From Alphaproteobacteria bacterium (GTDB taxonomy: Bacteria; Pseudomonadota; Alphaproteobacteria; Micropepsales; Micropepsaceae): DNA of 64,000 nt. The notes beneath the pieces were generated by a model, which had not been told where the DNA came from, made no database searches, and saw nothing but the letters and a program-made list of their open reading frames with translations. The translations under genes were made by a program, and so were the position numbers. This document shows, in pieces, positions 9,605 to 19,017 of this stretch; positions within the stretch are counted from its first letter, which is position 1, and each line of letters starts with the position of its first letter. The DNA is taken from the NCBI GenBank assembly GCA_947467345.1, contig CANIHD010000006.1:1-64000 (forward strand), in the 5' to 3' direction.

Positions 9605-12334
9605 TTAGGCCGGACGCGGCGTCGGGCGAAAAACAAAGCGCTGATACAGATAACCGATGCCGACCAGCGAAAGGCCGAGGCCGAGGAATGACCCCACCCG
9701 ATAGAGGCCGGCAAGGCCCGACATATCGAGCAGGAATACTTTCACGACCGTGAGCAGGAGCACCGCGAGCGAGACATAGCGCAACAAGGTCATGCGCGTG
9801 AAAATGCCGAGGCCCAACAGCGTCAATGAATAGACGAGCCACGCTATCGAGATGGCGTAAAGCTCGTCCTGGCTGACGGCATCGGAGAGAATTGGACTTT
9901 CAAAGGCGCGTTTCACTTCAAGCGTGATGTAAATGAAGATGAGAATGAAGCCGGCGATGGAGGCAGCGGCAGCACCGCGCGGGCTCGTGTTGCGCACATC
10001 ATACGCGAAGCGGAATGCGAACGCCGCCGGCACCAGATAGGCGAGCAGCAGCAAGTTCACTATCGGATAGGCGCCGACAAAATCATGCGTCGCCGTTGGA
10101 AGCGACAGGAACGCATGGAAGAACGCGACCTGCACGGCGGACATACCGAGAAGAATCCGCGCGCTCCAATAGCTGACGCTGTGGCCGGTTCGCGCATAAT
10201 GAGCGGCGAGCGCAGTGCCGACTGCCATCCAGGAAATTGCCTGCAGACTTTGCTCAAGCAACAGATAATAAGGAAAATCGATGCGCGCTGTGATGAAGAG
10301 TCGGATCTCGAGCGAGACGAGCAACACGGCGAACAAGAGGCATCCCGCCTGAAGCAGAGTGACGAGGAGATCGTCCTTTCCCCGACGGAAGAGGTGCGCG
10401 GCAGCAAAAAACGCGACAGCCGGGATTCCGTAGCCGTAAAGCACCCAGCTGAGCGCCGGATATCCGCCGAGCGGATAGTCGAAAATGTTGTAGTTCGCGA
10501 CCAAGCGCACGAGCACGGCAGTGGCAATTGCGCTCGCCAGAATGCGCAGTGAGATCACGGGCACGCGCAAATATACGGCGGCAAGAAGCGGAAGCTGCAT
10601 CGAGAGCGCGACCGTCAACCAGGCTTCGCGCAAACTCATCGTTGCGGCCAAAGCGAGCAGCGAGACGACAGAAGTCGCATAGAAGCTCAACGACACGTCG
10701 AGCCCTTTGGCGTTGCGGTAGCGCTCCACGCGTTCGGCCGCGAAAAGCATCAATGCGCCAAGCGCAAGCGCAAGCAACGACCAGCGCCCGTCGATGTTGA
10801 AATCCGCGATGCGGCCATACGCGATGATCAACATTAGAACCGGAGTCGCGGCTGAAAGCGCAGCCCACATCGCCGGCCGCTTGGCACCCCATAACGCCAC
10901 AAATCCGGCAATGCCGAAAAGCGCGCCGAAGGCGACGCTTGTTGCGACGAACGGAAACAGCGCCGGTGCTATAAACGGTGCGCCGGGAAGCGCAGGCGCG
11001 CTAACGACAGTCGCAGGCAACGGCATGATGCCGACGATCACAAGCGATGCGACGCCTGCGGCCATCGGCACCGTGTCGAACACCGCTTCGCGCCTTCCCA
11101 TGAACAGAAAGAGACAGGACAACCCGCCAAACGCGACGAGAACCGCGGTGCTGTGATCGGCTTTATCGACCAAGAAGACCGAGAGCGCCGCCAGGATCGC
11201 GGAAGCCGCCAGAACCACGATTTCCGGTATCTCGATGCGGATGATCTCGGCCAGCCAATCCTCCGGCCCGTCGGCGCGCGCTCTTCCATATCGCATCCCG
11301 AAAAAAGCGAGCGATGTAAGAAAGAGATAAAGCCCGATCGGAATTTCATCTCCCAATGCCCAGGACCCGAACTGAATCCAAAGCACCGGCCACACAACTG
11401 TGCCGGCAAGCGTGGGAATAGAAAACCACCACCAGGCACGATGGCGCGCGAGCGCGAGACACGCCGCTTCGACCAAAAGGAGGTATGAGAACAGACCCCA
11501 TGCCGACGGCGTATTTGTTGCGATCAAAGCTGGTGTAGCGAAGGCGCTAAAGAGTCCGAGCAGCGCGACGAACGGCCCTTGCAGAAGGCTGAGCCCAACG
11601 GCTGCAAGCGCGACCAAAGCCAACCCGGCGAAGGCGACGAACGGCGGAATCAATCCGTACAGAGCATAGGCGGCATAAATGCTGCCAAAGGCGATGAACA
11701 GGCCGGATGACGTCAATGCCGGTGGCACGTAGTTTGGGCGCACAGCGGCGATGGCGCGCTGAAGCGGCCGCTGGCGTAGCCATTCGCCGCCCGCCGCAAG
11801 AACGACGCCGAGAACAAAGCCCAGCGTGACCCGCGCGGCTGGTCCAAGCAGGCCTTCATCGATGGCGTATTTGACGAGGAATGTTCCGGCCAACGCGATG
11901 GTGAGCGCGCCAAGCCACACCAGCCAGCGCGAGGTAAGCGCCTCTTCCAGCCCCTTCATGTCATGCGAAGGCTTCGGCTTAGGTGGCGGCGGCGCAGCCG
12001 GAGGCGGCGTTGCAAAAATATAGTCTTCCGGCGGCGCGGCCTGCTCAGGCGGCGGAGGCGCGAAGACATAACCCTCTCCGGTCATCTCAGCGCCTGCTTG
12101 CTTGCTCTGCGCCTCTTCCACCGGCGCAGATGCGGCAGGCGCCGCGCCGCGCGTCGCGCGCAACGCCGTAATCTCATCGCTTAAAAGAACGAGTTGGCGG
12201 CTGAGATGCTGAACGCGAAGATCGGTAAGTTTGAGGTGCGCTTCATTGCTGCGCGATTTCACGAAGCCGGCAATGGCCATGCCTGGAATGCCGAAAATCA
12301 CGGCAAGTCCAAGAACGATCCAAAAGCCTTCCAT
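9605..12334 (-). CDS. DUF2339 large polytopic membrane protein
   Basis: This 909-aa protein begins with an N-terminal TM helix (MEGFWIVLGLAVIFGIPGMAIAGF) and a short coiled segment (LTDLRVQHLSRQLVLLSDEI). A Pro/Ala-rich cytoplasmic linker follows (to about residue 125). The DUF2339 signature SRWLVWLGALTIALAGTFLV comes next and then more than twenty hydrophobic helices. No catalytic motif is evident and the function of the family is unknown. Inserted between nusB and thiL on the same strand, probably cotranscribed. ATG at 12334 preferred over a TTG 6 nt earlier. Confidence 0.85.
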   Translation of the reverse strand: MEGFWIVLGLAVIFGIPGMAIAGFVKSRSNEAHLKLTDLRVQHLSRQLVLLSDEITALRATRGAAPAASAPVEEAQSKQAGAEMTGEGYVFAPPPPEQAAPPEDYIFATPPPAAPPPPKPKPSHDMKGLEEALTSRWLVWLGALTIALAGTFLVKYAIDEGLLGPAARVTLGFVLGVVLAAGGEWLRQRPLQRAIAAVRPNYVPPALTSSGLFIAFGSIYAAYALYGLIPPFVAFAGLALVALAAVGLSLLQGPFVALLGLFSAFATPALIATNTPSAWGLFSYLLLVEAACLALARHRAWWWFSIPTLAGTVVWPVLWIQFGSWALGDEIPIGLYLFLTSLAFFGMRYGRARADGPEDWLAEIIRIEIPEIVVLAASAILAALSVFLVDKADHSTAVLVAFGGLSCLFLFMGRREAVFDTVPMAAGVASLVIVGIMPLPATVVSAPALPGAPFIAPALFPFVATSVAFGALFGIAGFVALWGAKRPAMWAALSAATPVLMLIIAYGRIADFNIDGRWSLLALALGALMLFAAERVERYRNAKGLDVSLSFYATSVVSLLALAATMSLREAWLTVALSMQLPLLAAVYLRVPVISLRILASAIATAVLVRLVANYNIFDYPLGGYPALSWVLYGYGIPAVAFFAAAHLFRRGKDDLLVTLLQAGCLLFAVLLVSLEIRLFITARIDFPYYLLLEQSLQAISWMAVGTALAAHYARTGHSVSYWSARILLGMSAVQVAFFHAFLSLPTATHDFVGAYPIVNLLLLAYLVPAAFAFRFAYDVRNTSPRGAAAASIAGFILIFIYITLEVKRAFESPILSDAVSQDELYAISIAWLVYSLTLLGLGIFTRMTLLRYVSLAVLLLTVVKVFLLDMSGLAGLYRVGSFLGLGLSLVGIGYLYQRFVFRPTPRPA

Positions 12335-12386
12335 CGTCAATTACCGCGCTCGGACTGACACGCGCCCTGTTGCGGGGCGACCCACG

Positions 12387-12890
12387 CTAGAATTCCAACG
12401 TACCGCTTGGCGCTGGCAAACCGAACTCAGCGGCGCGCTTTTCGCGCGCCATGCGGTCCAGCACGGCATTCACAAAAGAAGGCTCCTCGCCGTCGAAGAA
12501 ATCGCGCGACAATTCCACATATTCGTCAAGGACGACTTTCGCCGGCACGTCTTTTCGCGCCACCAATTCATATGTCGCCGCACGCATCAAAGCGCGCAGG
12601 ATCGAGTCGATCCGCGCCAGCGTCCAGCCGGTGGCCAAGGCCCTAGCGATGGACCGGTCGATTTCCGTTTGATGCTTCAAAACGCCGTGCACAATATCAG
12701 CGAAAAATTCCTGATCTTGCTCCAGCGCGCCGCCGGTTTCGCCGATATCGCGTCCGAAGCGGTGATCGATAAATTCCTTGATCACGTCTTCCGGCGTGTT
12801 GCCGGTGATCTCCAATTGATAGAGCGCCTGCAACGCGCCCAACCGCGCGGCGCTGCGGCCTTCATGCCGTGAAGTGGCTTCGCTGGTCAT
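12387..12890 (-). CDS. nusB: Transcription antitermination factor NusB
   Basis: NusB binds boxA RNA with NusE (S10) to prevent Rho termination in rRNA operons. The protein is 167 aa, all-helical, with the typical GRSAARLGALQALYQLEITG start and ATYELVARKDVPAKVVLDEYVELSRDFFDGEEPSFVNAVLDRMA end. I chose the ATG at 12890, which lies one base after the ribH TGA (TGA-T-ATG). An upstream TTG at 12905 would overlap ribH by 14 nt. The position after ribH is a widely conserved arrangement. Confidence 0.93.
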   Translation of the reverse strand: MTSEATSRHEGRSAARLGALQALYQLEITGNTPEDVIKEFIDHRFGRDIGETGGALEQDQEFFADIVHGVLKHQTEIDRSIARALATGWTLARIDSILRALMRAATYELVARKDVPAKVVLDEYVELSRDFFDGEEPSFVNAVLDRMAREKRAAEFGLPAPSGTLEF

Positions 12891-12891
12891 A

Positions 12892-13311
12892 TCACGCGGG
12901 CCCAAGCCGAGCTCTGATCTTCAGCATAGCCAGGCAGGCGCGGGCTGCATCGCCGCCTTTGTCCAATAGCGCGCGGTCTGCGCGGCGAAGCGCCTGCTCT
13001 TCGTTCTCGACCGTTAAAATGCCGTTGCCAATGCAGAGACCGGCGTTCACCGACAATGCCATCAGACCACGCGCCGATTCATTGGCGACGATTTCAAAAT
13101 GATAGGTCTCGCCCCTTATGACGCAGCCAAGCGCGACAAACCCGTCAAATTTTCCGGCGGTCATGCCGATGGCAGCAGGAATCTCAAGAGCGCCAGGCAC
13201 TTCAAGTGCCTCGTAGATAGCGCCCGCAGCATCCAGAACCTGCGTCGCCCCCTCATAGAGCATGTCCGAAATATTCGGATAGAAACGCGCTTCGACAAGC
13301 AGGATGCGCAT
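12892..13311 (-). CDS. ribH: 6,7-dimethyl-8-ribityllumazine synthase
   Basis: Lumazine synthase condenses 5-amino-6-ribitylamino-uracil with the butanone phosphate made by RibB. The 139-aa protein has the family sites [12 protein letters not shown], the GALEIPAAI substrate loop, [13 protein letters not shown] (catalytic His) and [13 protein letters not shown] use the ATG at 13311, one base after the ribB stop. An ORF extension to 13350 would overlap ribB. Cotranscribed with ribB upstream and nusB downstream. Confidence 0.94.
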   Translation of the reverse strand: MRILLVEARFYPNISDMLYEGATQVLDAAGAIYEALEVPGALEIPAAIGMTAGKFDGFVALGCVIRGETYHFEIVANESARGLMALSVNAGLCIGNGILTVENEEQALRRADRALLDKGGDAARACLAMLKIRARLGPA

Positions 13312-13312
13312 T

Positions 13313-14437
13313 TCACAAAGCTCCAGAACCAATGGGCCGCGTTTCCACAATGGTCAGCCCATACCCTTCGAGAGCCACAACGCGCCGGCCAGGCGTATTC
13401 GTCAAGAGCACCATTTTTTCGACGCCGAGATCAATCAAGATTTGCGCACCCACACCATATTCCTTCAGCCGCGATTGTTCGAGATCCGGTGTCGGACCTT
13501 TCGAAATTTGCAAAACTTCAGAGACGGGCGCGATGCGGTTGCGCCGGATCAGCACGATAACACCGCGGCCTTCAGCGCCGACGATGCGCATCGATTCACC
13601 CAACGTATCGCCCTGCCCCCATTTCGCGGCCAGCACATCGTCGAACAGATTGAACGCATGCATGCGCACGAGGGGCGGAACGGGACCGGAGACGTCACCT
13701 TTCACCAGCGCGACATGCTCCTGGTCTTCGATGGTGTTGAGATAGGTGATCAGCTTGAACTGACCGCCATTGCGGCTTTCGAAATCGACCTCATGCGTGC
13801 GACGAACGAAATGATCGTGCCTGCGGCGATAGGCAATGAGATCGGCGATGGTTGCGACCTTCAGCCCGTGCAATTGCGCGAATTTTATCAAATCTGGCAG
13901 CCGCGCCATGGTGCCGTCTTCATTCATGATCTCGCAGATCACGCCCGACGGATTGAGGCCTGCGAGGCGGGCGATATCGACAGCCGCTTCGGTGTGCCCG
14001 GCACGGATCAGAACACCGCCGTGGCGGGCCACGAGCGGGAAAATGTGGCCCGGCATGACAATGTCGGATTGGCCTTTGGTCGGATCGATGGCAACCCCGA
14101 TAGTACGGGCGCGGTCGGGCGCGGAAATTCCCGTCGAAATTCCGTCCTTGGCTTCGATGGACACCGTGAAGGCTGTTTGATTGCGCGTGCGGTTCTGCGC
14201 CGCCATCATCGGCAGATTCAATTGATCAGTGCGCTCCTGCGTCAGCGCCAGGCAGATCAGACCGCGTCCGTACTTGGCCATGAAATTGACCGCCTGCGGC
14301 GTGCACATCTGCGCCGGGATGACGAGGTCGCCCTCGTTCTCACGGTCCTCAGCGTCGACCAGAATGAACATGCGGCCGTTGCGCGCGTCTTCGATGACGT
14401 CCGGAATGGACGCAATGTAATCGTGAAAGACGTTCAT
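13313..14437 (-). CDS. ribB: 3,4-dihydroxy-2-butanone-4-phosphate synthase with degenerate GTP cyclohydrolase II domain
   Basis: The N-terminal half (residues 1-205) is a complete DHBP synthase with the acidic [11 protein letters not shown] motif, the [13 protein letters not shown] loop and [11 protein letters not shown]. It makes the four-carbon unit of riboflavin from ribulose 5-phosphate. The C-terminal half has the GTP cyclohydrolase II fold, but the zinc ligands of the usual ECLTGD...RCDCG region are absent; the sequence there is [18 protein letters not shown] with no cysteines. The QEGRGIGL-type motif is also missing ([10 protein letters not shown]). So only DHBP synthase activity is expected, and a separate ribA must be elsewhere. 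The start overlaps the ribE stop (ATGA). Confidence 0.92.
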   Translation of the reverse strand: MNVFHDYIASIPDVIEDARNGRMFILVDAEDRENEGDLVIPAQMCTPQAVNFMAKYGRGLICLALTQERTDQLNLPMMAAQNRTRNQTAFTVSIEAKDGISTGISAPDRARTIGVAIDPTKGQSDIVMPGHIFPLVARHGGVLIRAGHTEAAVDIARLAGLNPSGVICEIMNEDGTMARLPDLIKFAQLHGLKVATIADLIAYRRRHDHFVRRTHEVDFESRNGGQFKLITYLNTIEDQEHVALVKGDVSGPVPPLVRMHAFNLFDDVLAAKWGQGDTLGESMRIVGAEGRGVIVLIRRNRIAPVSEVLQISKGPTPDLEQSRLKEYGVGAQILIDLGVEKMVLLTNTPGRRVVALEGYGLTIVETRPIGSGAL

Positions 14438-15027
14438 GCCTTCACCAGCCGCCCGACATAGCGCGCCAGAAGATCGACTTCGAAATTCACTTTGCTACCC
14501 GCTTTCGCATGTCCGAATGTCGTCGCCTTCAGCGTGTGCGGAATGATGTTCACGCCAAAGCGCCCACCCTCCGCCTCGTTCACCGTCAGGGATACGCCAT
14601 CCAGCGCCACCGAGCCTTTGGCCGCGATGAAGCTTCTATGGGCCGTGGGCACTTCAAGCACCAGTCTCAAAGACTCGCCTTCGGGCACGACCGAGACGAT
14701 GTCGGCAACGCCGTCGACATGGCCGGTGACGATATGGCCGCCCAATTCATCGCCGAGGCGTAGAGGCCGTTCTAAATTTACTTTATCGCCGATCTTCCAA
14801 TTGCCCAGCGTGGTCTTTGAGAGCGTCTCGGCCGAGGCCGTGACCGCAAACCAACGGTCCGCGGCAGTGCCTTTATCGACGACGGTCAGGCAACAGCCCG
14901 AACACGCAATCGATGCGCCGATATCGATGGCGGACACGTCAAAGCCGGTGCCGATCACCAAATGCGTGTCGCCGCGCAGCTCGACGTGACGTACCTGCCC
15001 GATATCTGTGACGATGCCTGTGAACAT
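14434..15027 (-). CDS. ribE: Riboflavin synthase (alpha subunit)
   Basis: Riboflavin synthase dismutates two lumazine molecules into riboflavin. The 197-aa protein shows the two tandem lumazine-binding barrels, each with a FTG/VTG-type start: MFTGIVTDIGQV at residue 1 and GGHIVTGHVDGVADI at about 96. The first repeat has the SIACSGCCLTVVD motif and the second SVALDGVSLTVNE. It sits 9 bp after ribD and overlaps the ribB start by 4 nt, in a rib operon. Confidence 0.95.
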   Translation of the reverse strand: MFTGIVTDIGQVRHVELRGDTHLVIGTGFDVSAIDIGASIACSGCCLTVVDKGTAADRWFAVTASAETLSKTTLGNWKIGDKVNLERPLRLGDELGGHIVTGHVDGVADIVSVVPEGESLRLVLEVPTAHRSFIAAKGSVALDGVSLTVNEAEGGRFGVNIIPHTLKATTFGHAKAGSKVNFEVDLLARYVGRLVKA

Positions 15028-15036
15028 GGGGTCCTT

Positions 15037-16110
15037 TTAGCCTCGAAGGGCGAAGCTTTCCAGCAAGTCCGGTCCGAATGTTTGGCGTGAGAGCAATTGC
15101 ATGCGCGGGGCCGCTTCAAGGCTCCCGCTCCCAAATCCGGCCGTAGCGGATTTCGCGCCCTGCCCCAGCAATAACGGCGCCCGATAGATATGGATTTGGT
15201 CGACCTCGCCGCGCATCAGGAGCGAGGCATGGAGGCTGGGGCCGCCTTCCACCAGAACACGCGTCTGGCCCCGCCGCGCGAGTTCGCCCATGACGGCACC
15301 GATGTCGGGGCGCCCTTTATCGTAGGCACCCACGCGGATGATTTCCACGCCCATATCGGTCAATTGGGATGCGCTCTGATCGCTGGCGGTGAAGAGATGC
15401 ACGGGAATTTCCCGTGCCGTGCGGGCAAGCTGCGACTGCGGCGGCAGGCGAAGGCGCGAATCCAGCACCACGCGCAGCGGCGACGCGCCTTCCAGCCCCG
15501 GTATCCTGCACGTCAAAAGCGGATCGTCTTGCAGCACCGTTCCGATACCGACCACAATGGCGTCGAACCGCGCCCGCATAAGATGCCCATGACGGCGCGC
15601 CTCTTCCGACGTTATCCACCGGCTATTGCCGTAAGCATCCGCGATATAGCCGTCAGCACTTTGCGCGATTTTCAGCGCCACCAGCGGACGGCCATAATCG
15701 ATGCGTTTGAAGAAGCCGGCGTTCAGCGCGCGTGCTTCACCCGCGCACACGCCCTGCGTGACCGCGACGCCGCCGGCTTCCAGAATTTTCATTCCTTGCC
15801 CGCGCACGCGCGGATCGGGATCGACGATCGCCGCCACCACACGCGCTACGCCGCTCGCCACCAATGCATTGGCGCAAGGCGGTGTCTTGCCGTGATGCGC
15901 GCAAGGTTCGAGCGTGACATAGGCAGTGCCGCCGCGTGCATTTTCACCGGCTTGGCGCAGCGCCTCGGTTTCCGCGTGCGGCCGTCCACCGGCTTGCGTA
16001 AATCCGCGCCCCACGATGTCGCCATCGCGCGAGACAATGACGCAACCGACAGATGGATTAGGCGCCACACGGCCAAGCCCCCGCGCGGCCAGCCGAAGCG
16101 CATGGCGCAT
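15037..16110 (-). CDS. ribD: Bifunctional riboflavin deaminase/reductase RibD
   Basis: RibD deaminates and then reduces the pyrimidine intermediate of riboflavin synthesis. The N-terminal zinc deaminase domain (1-145) has His45/Glu47 in GRPHAETEAL and Cys70/Cys79 in LEPCAHHGKTPPC. The C-terminal reductase domain (about 148-355) has GYIADAYGNSRWITS and VEGGPSLHASLL. The ATG at 16110 is the only standard start, but the frame stays open upstream to the nrdR stop (encoding ATQAKPDDIAY), matching the usual family N-terminus. Initiation at a rare codon near 16140 is possible. Confidence 0.93.
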   Translation of the reverse strand: MRHALRLAARGLGRVAPNPSVGCVIVSRDGDIVGRGFTQAGGRPHAETEALRQAGENARGGTAYVTLEPCAHHGKTPPCANALVASGVARVVAAIVDPDPRVRGQGMKILEAGGVAVTQGVCAGEARALNAGFFKRIDYGRPLVALKIAQSADGYIADAYGNSRWITSEEARRHGHLMRARFDAIVVGIGTVLQDDPLLTCRIPGLEGASPLRVVLDSRLRLPPQSQLARTAREIPVHLFTASDQSASQLTDMGVEIIRVGAYDKGRPDIGAVMGELARRGQTRVLVEGGPSLHASLLMRGEVDQIHIYRAPLLLGQGAKSATAGFGSGSLEAAPRMQLLSRQTFGPDLLESFALRG

Positions 16111-16144
16111 ATAGGCGATGTCATCCGGCTTCGCTTGCGTGGCG

Positions 16145-16606
16145 CTAATCCCGATCCACCGCTGCGAGTTCGCCTGCGAACGTCTCGAAATCCCGCGCTT
16201 CGCGGAAATTCTTATAGACCGAGGCGAAGCGAATATAGGCGACCTTATCGAGCGAGGCCAAAGCCTGCATCACGAGTTCGCCGATGGTGTCGGACTTGAT
16301 CTCGTTCTCGCCCATGCTTTCGAGACGCCGCACCACGCCGGTGACCATGCGTTCGATGCGTTCGGGTTCGACGGGGCGCTTGCGCAAGGCATGATGGATC
16401 GCGCGCTCCAATTTCTCCCGGTCGAAGGGCTCACGCCGTCCCGATTTCTTCAGCACGGTGAGCTCACGCAGCTGCACGCGCTCGAATGTCGTGAACCTGC
16501 CCCCACAGGCCGGACATAGGCGTCTGCGCCGAATGGCGGCGTTGTCGTCAGACGGACGGCTGTCTTTGACTTGGGTATCGTCGTGACCGCAAAACGGACA
16601 ACGCAT
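16145..16606 (-). CDS. nrdR: Transcriptional repressor NrdR
   Basis: NrdR is the ATP/dATP-sensing repressor of ribonucleotide reductase genes. The 153-aa protein has the zinc ribbon (Cys3, Cys6, Cys31, Cys34) and an ATP-cone domain from about residue 49 ([20 protein letters not shown]). The ATG at 16606 follows an in-frame TTG at 16609 and is preferred. It sits between glyA and ribD, its standard place. A candidate target, the nrdAB promoter with two NrdR-box-like sites, lies at 62.27-62.32 kb of this window. Confidence 0.96.
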   Translation of the reverse strand: MRCPFCGHDDTQVKDSRPSDDNAAIRRRRLCPACGGRFTTFERVQLRELTVLKKSGRREPFDREKLERAIHHALRKRPVEPERIERMVTGVVRRLESMGENEIKSDTIGELVMQALASLDKVAYIRFASVYKNFREARDFETFAGELAAVDRD

Positions 16607-16619
16607 CAATAAGCCCCTC

Positions 16620-17924
16620 TCAGTGATAAACGGGAAAGCGACGGCAGAGATCGAGAGCGCGTTGTCTCACGCCCTCTTCAACGACCGCATTGGGTTGGTC
16701 GCCATGCACGGCGACACTTTCGACGACATCGATGATCATACGCCCGACCTCGCGGAACTCCGCAGTGCCGAAGCCGCGTGTCGTTCCGGCCGGCGAACCG
16801 AGGCGAACGCCCGAGGTTATCGCCGGCTTTTCGGTGTCGAACGGAATGGCGTTTTTGTTGCAGGTGATGTTGGCGCGGTCCAACGCCTTCTCGGTCGCGC
16901 GGCCGGTGGCGTTTTTTGGCCGGAGATCGACCAGCATCAAATGCGTGTCGGTACCACCGGAAACGATATCGAGACCACCGGAGTGAAGAACTTCGGCGAG
17001 CGCCTTCGCGTTCTCGACGACGTTGCGCGCATAGATTTTGAAATCCGGCTTTAGGGCTTCGCCGAGCGCCACAGCCTTGGCGGCAATGACATGCATCAGC
17101 GGCCCGCCTTGCAGACCAGGGAATACCGCCGAATTGATTTTCTTTCCGAGATCGGCGTCCTGCGAAAGGATCATGCCGCCGCGCGGACCGCGCAAAGTCT
17201 TATGCGTGGTGGTTGTAACGACATGCGCGTGATCGATTGGGCTCGGATAGACGCCGCCAGCAACGAGACCGGCGAAATGCGCCATGTCGACCATCAAATA
17301 GGCGCCGACGGAATCCGCAATCTTGCGGAAGCGCGCGAAGTCGATGATGCGCGGATAGGCTGAGCCACCGGCAAGGATGAGTTTGGGTTTATGCTCCTTC
17401 GCGAGCGCTTCGACCTCGTCCATGTCGATGAGATGATCTTGGCGGCGAACGCTGTAGGGAACCGGCTTGAACCATTTGCCGGAATAATTGACCGGCGAAC
17501 CGTGGGTGAGATGTCCACCAGCGGCGAGGTTGAGACCCATGAACGTGTCGCCCGGCTGCAGCAGCGCGAAGAAGACCGCCTGATTGGCTTGCGCGCCGGA
17601 ATGCGGCTGCACATTGGCGAAGCTGCAATTGAACAGGCGGCAGGCGCGTTCGATCGCGAGCGTCTCAGCGATGTCGACATATTCGCAGCCACCGTAATAG
17701 CGCCGGCCCGGATAGCCTTCCGCATATTTGTTGGTGAGGACCGAACCTTGCGCTTCCAGCACCGCCTTGGAGACGATGTTCTCGGACGCGATCAGTTCGA
17801 TTTTTTCCTGCTGGCGGCCGAGCTCAAGGGCAATCGCCGAGGCGATTTCCGGATCGGCCGCGGCGAGACCACGGACGAAGAAATCAGCGCCATCGCTGAG
17901 GATTTTTTCGTTTACTGCCGACAT
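16620..17924 (-). CDS. glyA: Serine hydroxymethyltransferase
   Basis: GlyA is a PLP enzyme that converts serine and tetrahydrofolate to glycine and 5,10-methylene-THF, supplying one-carbon units and glycine (also the substrate of ALA synthase encoded nearby). The 434-aa protein has the PLP lysine at Lys242 in [15 protein letters not shown], the IASENIVS motif and [11 protein letters not shown]. It starts a minus-strand run with nrdR 13 bp downstream. The 414-bp upstream region is shared with a divergent mucR-like gene. Confidence 0.96.
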   Translation of the reverse strand: MSAVNEKILSDGADFFVRGLAAADPEIASAIALELGRQQEKIELIASENIVSKAVLEAQGSVLTNKYAEGYPGRRYYGGCEYVDIAETLAIERACRLFNCSFANVQPHSGAQANQAVFFALLQPGDTFMGLNLAAGGHLTHGSPVNYSGKWFKPVPYSVRRQDHLIDMDEVEALAKEHKPKLILAGGSAYPRIIDFARFRKIADSVGAYLMVDMAHFAGLVAGGVYPSPIDHAHVVTTTTHKTLRGPRGGMILSQDADLGKKINSAVFPGLQGGPLMHVIAAKAVALGEALKPDFKIYARNVVENAKALAEVLHSGGLDIVSGGTDTHLMLVDLRPKNATGRATEKALDRANITCNKNAIPFDTEKPAITSGVRLGSPAGTTRGFGTAEFREVGRMIIDVVESVAVHGDQPNAVVEEGVRQRALDLCRRFPVYH

Positions 17925-18338
17925 TCGCCACTTCTCCTATGCCACGTCCGCGCAGTTTGTGGGCGCGGGGCGGCAGCTTTACCAAATCTAGGGCTGAGAA
18001 ACGACACTCTACGATGAAAACCAAGCCCGGGGAGTGGTGGATAATTACACCCGCGACAATATTTCGAGGCTGGTACCTTTAGAAGGTAACCCGCCCGCCG
18101 GGGGAGGAGAACAAGGTTCTCTCATCCACCCTTAAGTATACCAAAATTGTATCATTTGATGTTATCAGACATCAGCAAACAAAAGACTCAATTCCAGACC
18201 GCATGATTTCACCATTAGGCCGCGAATATTGCTCTGCGCCGTCCGCCGAGGCTTCCAGACTGCACAGCCGGTATTGTTGCCAGGAGAATAAGGGCCTATG
18301 TAGGTACTGGCGAAAAATAAAACCCGAGTCGTTCAAGG
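17925..18338. promoter_or_regulatory. glyA / mucR-like divergent intergenic region
   Basis: This 414-bp region has no ORF or RNA gene that I can support. It contains a GC-rich part near glyA, then an AT-rich core (about 18130-18195, AAGTATACCAAAATTGTATC and TGATGTTATCAGACATCA). Ros/MucR proteins are known to bind AT-rich sites and to autoregulate, so this core is a plausible operator for the adjacent mucR-like gene. The sequence TGATGT-TATCAG-ACATCA (18158-18175) is a palindrome with 6-bp arms. Confidence 0.45.
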
Positions 18339-18797
18339 ATGCCCAAAGTACTTCCCTTGGCCAATGAGCATCAGGTTTTGCGTGGCGACGAGATTTTGAA
18401 GCTCGCGAGCGAGATTGTTGCCGCCTATGTCAGCAACAACCCGATTCCGGTCTCCGAAGTGCCTGCCATGATAAAGAGCGTCCATTCGACGCTGGGCGGC
18501 CTTTCCGGCGGCGTTCAAACCGAAATCCCGACCGCGCAAAAGCCGGTCGTGCCGGTGAAGCGGTCTGTCACACCCGATTACATCGTGTGCCTGGAAGACG
18601 GAAAAAAACTGAAAATGCTGAAGCGCTATCTGCGCTCCAACTACAATATGACGCCGGAAGAATATCGCTCGAAATGGGGCCTGCCGGCGGACTACCCGAT
18701 GGTGGCGCCCAATTATGCCGCGCAGCGTTCCGAGTTCGCGAAAAAGATCGGGCTGGGCCGTTCAGCGTCGTCAACCGGACGCCGCCGCAAAGGCTGA
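18339..18797 (+). CDS. MucR/Ros-family transcriptional regulator lacking zinc-ligand histidines
   Basis: The 152-aa protein has the whole MucR architecture: an N-terminal oligomerisation region (ILKLASEIVAAYVSNNPIPVSEVPAMIKSVHSTL) and a C-terminal DNA-binding domain ending in MTPEEYRSKWGLPADYPMVAPNYAAQRSEFAKKIGLG. In Ros/MucR the finger reads C-x2-C/D ... RHL-x2-H. Here it reads CLEDGKKLKMLKRYLRSNYNM: the first ligands (Cys, Asp) are kept, but the histidines are Tyr and Asn. The fold may be stabilised without zinc. Divergent from glyA. Confidence 0.88.
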   Translation: MPKVLPLANEHQVLRGDEILKLASEIVAAYVSNNPIPVSEVPAMIKSVHSTLGGLSGGVQTEIPTAQKPVVPVKRSVTPDYIVCLEDGKKLKMLKRYLRSNYNMTPEEYRSKWGLPADYPMVAPNYAAQRSEFAKKIGLGRSASSTGRRRKG

Positions 18798-18804
18798 CAC
18801 AAGT

Positions 18805-19017
18805 TCAGCGTTTGGGGTTTTTCTCGGCCGCTTTTTTCGCCAGCACATAGTCCAGCTTCCGCAAGCCCGCCGCGCGCAGGATTGAATCATCCGATTGGGC
18901 AGGAGCCGAAAGCGAAATTTCCACGCCGGTAGTGGGGTCTATCGCAGTGACCTTGGCGAACGCGCCGATCCGGACGATCTCGAACAGAACTTCGCGTCCG
19001 GCCGGGGCCGAGGGCAT
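18805..19017 (-). CDS. Small conserved hypothetical protein downstream of ALA synthase
   Basis: This 70-aa protein ([20 protein letters not shown]...) looks like a small beta-rich domain with a basic C-terminal tail (KKAAEKNPKR). Small proteins of this type (DUF6898-like) follow hemA in other alphaproteobacteria. The ATG at 19017 overlaps the hemA stop codon by one base (TAATG), which implies coupling and argues against the longer start at 19050. Function unknown. Confidence 0.65.
   Translation of the reverse strand: MPSAPAGREVLFEIVRIGAFAKVTAIDPTTGVEISLSAPAQSDDSILRAAGLRKLDYVLAKKAAEKNPKR

Noticed and set aside
17925-18338. Glycine or SAM riboswitch before glyA
   Set aside because: I could not find the conserved core motifs of either aptamer in this region.
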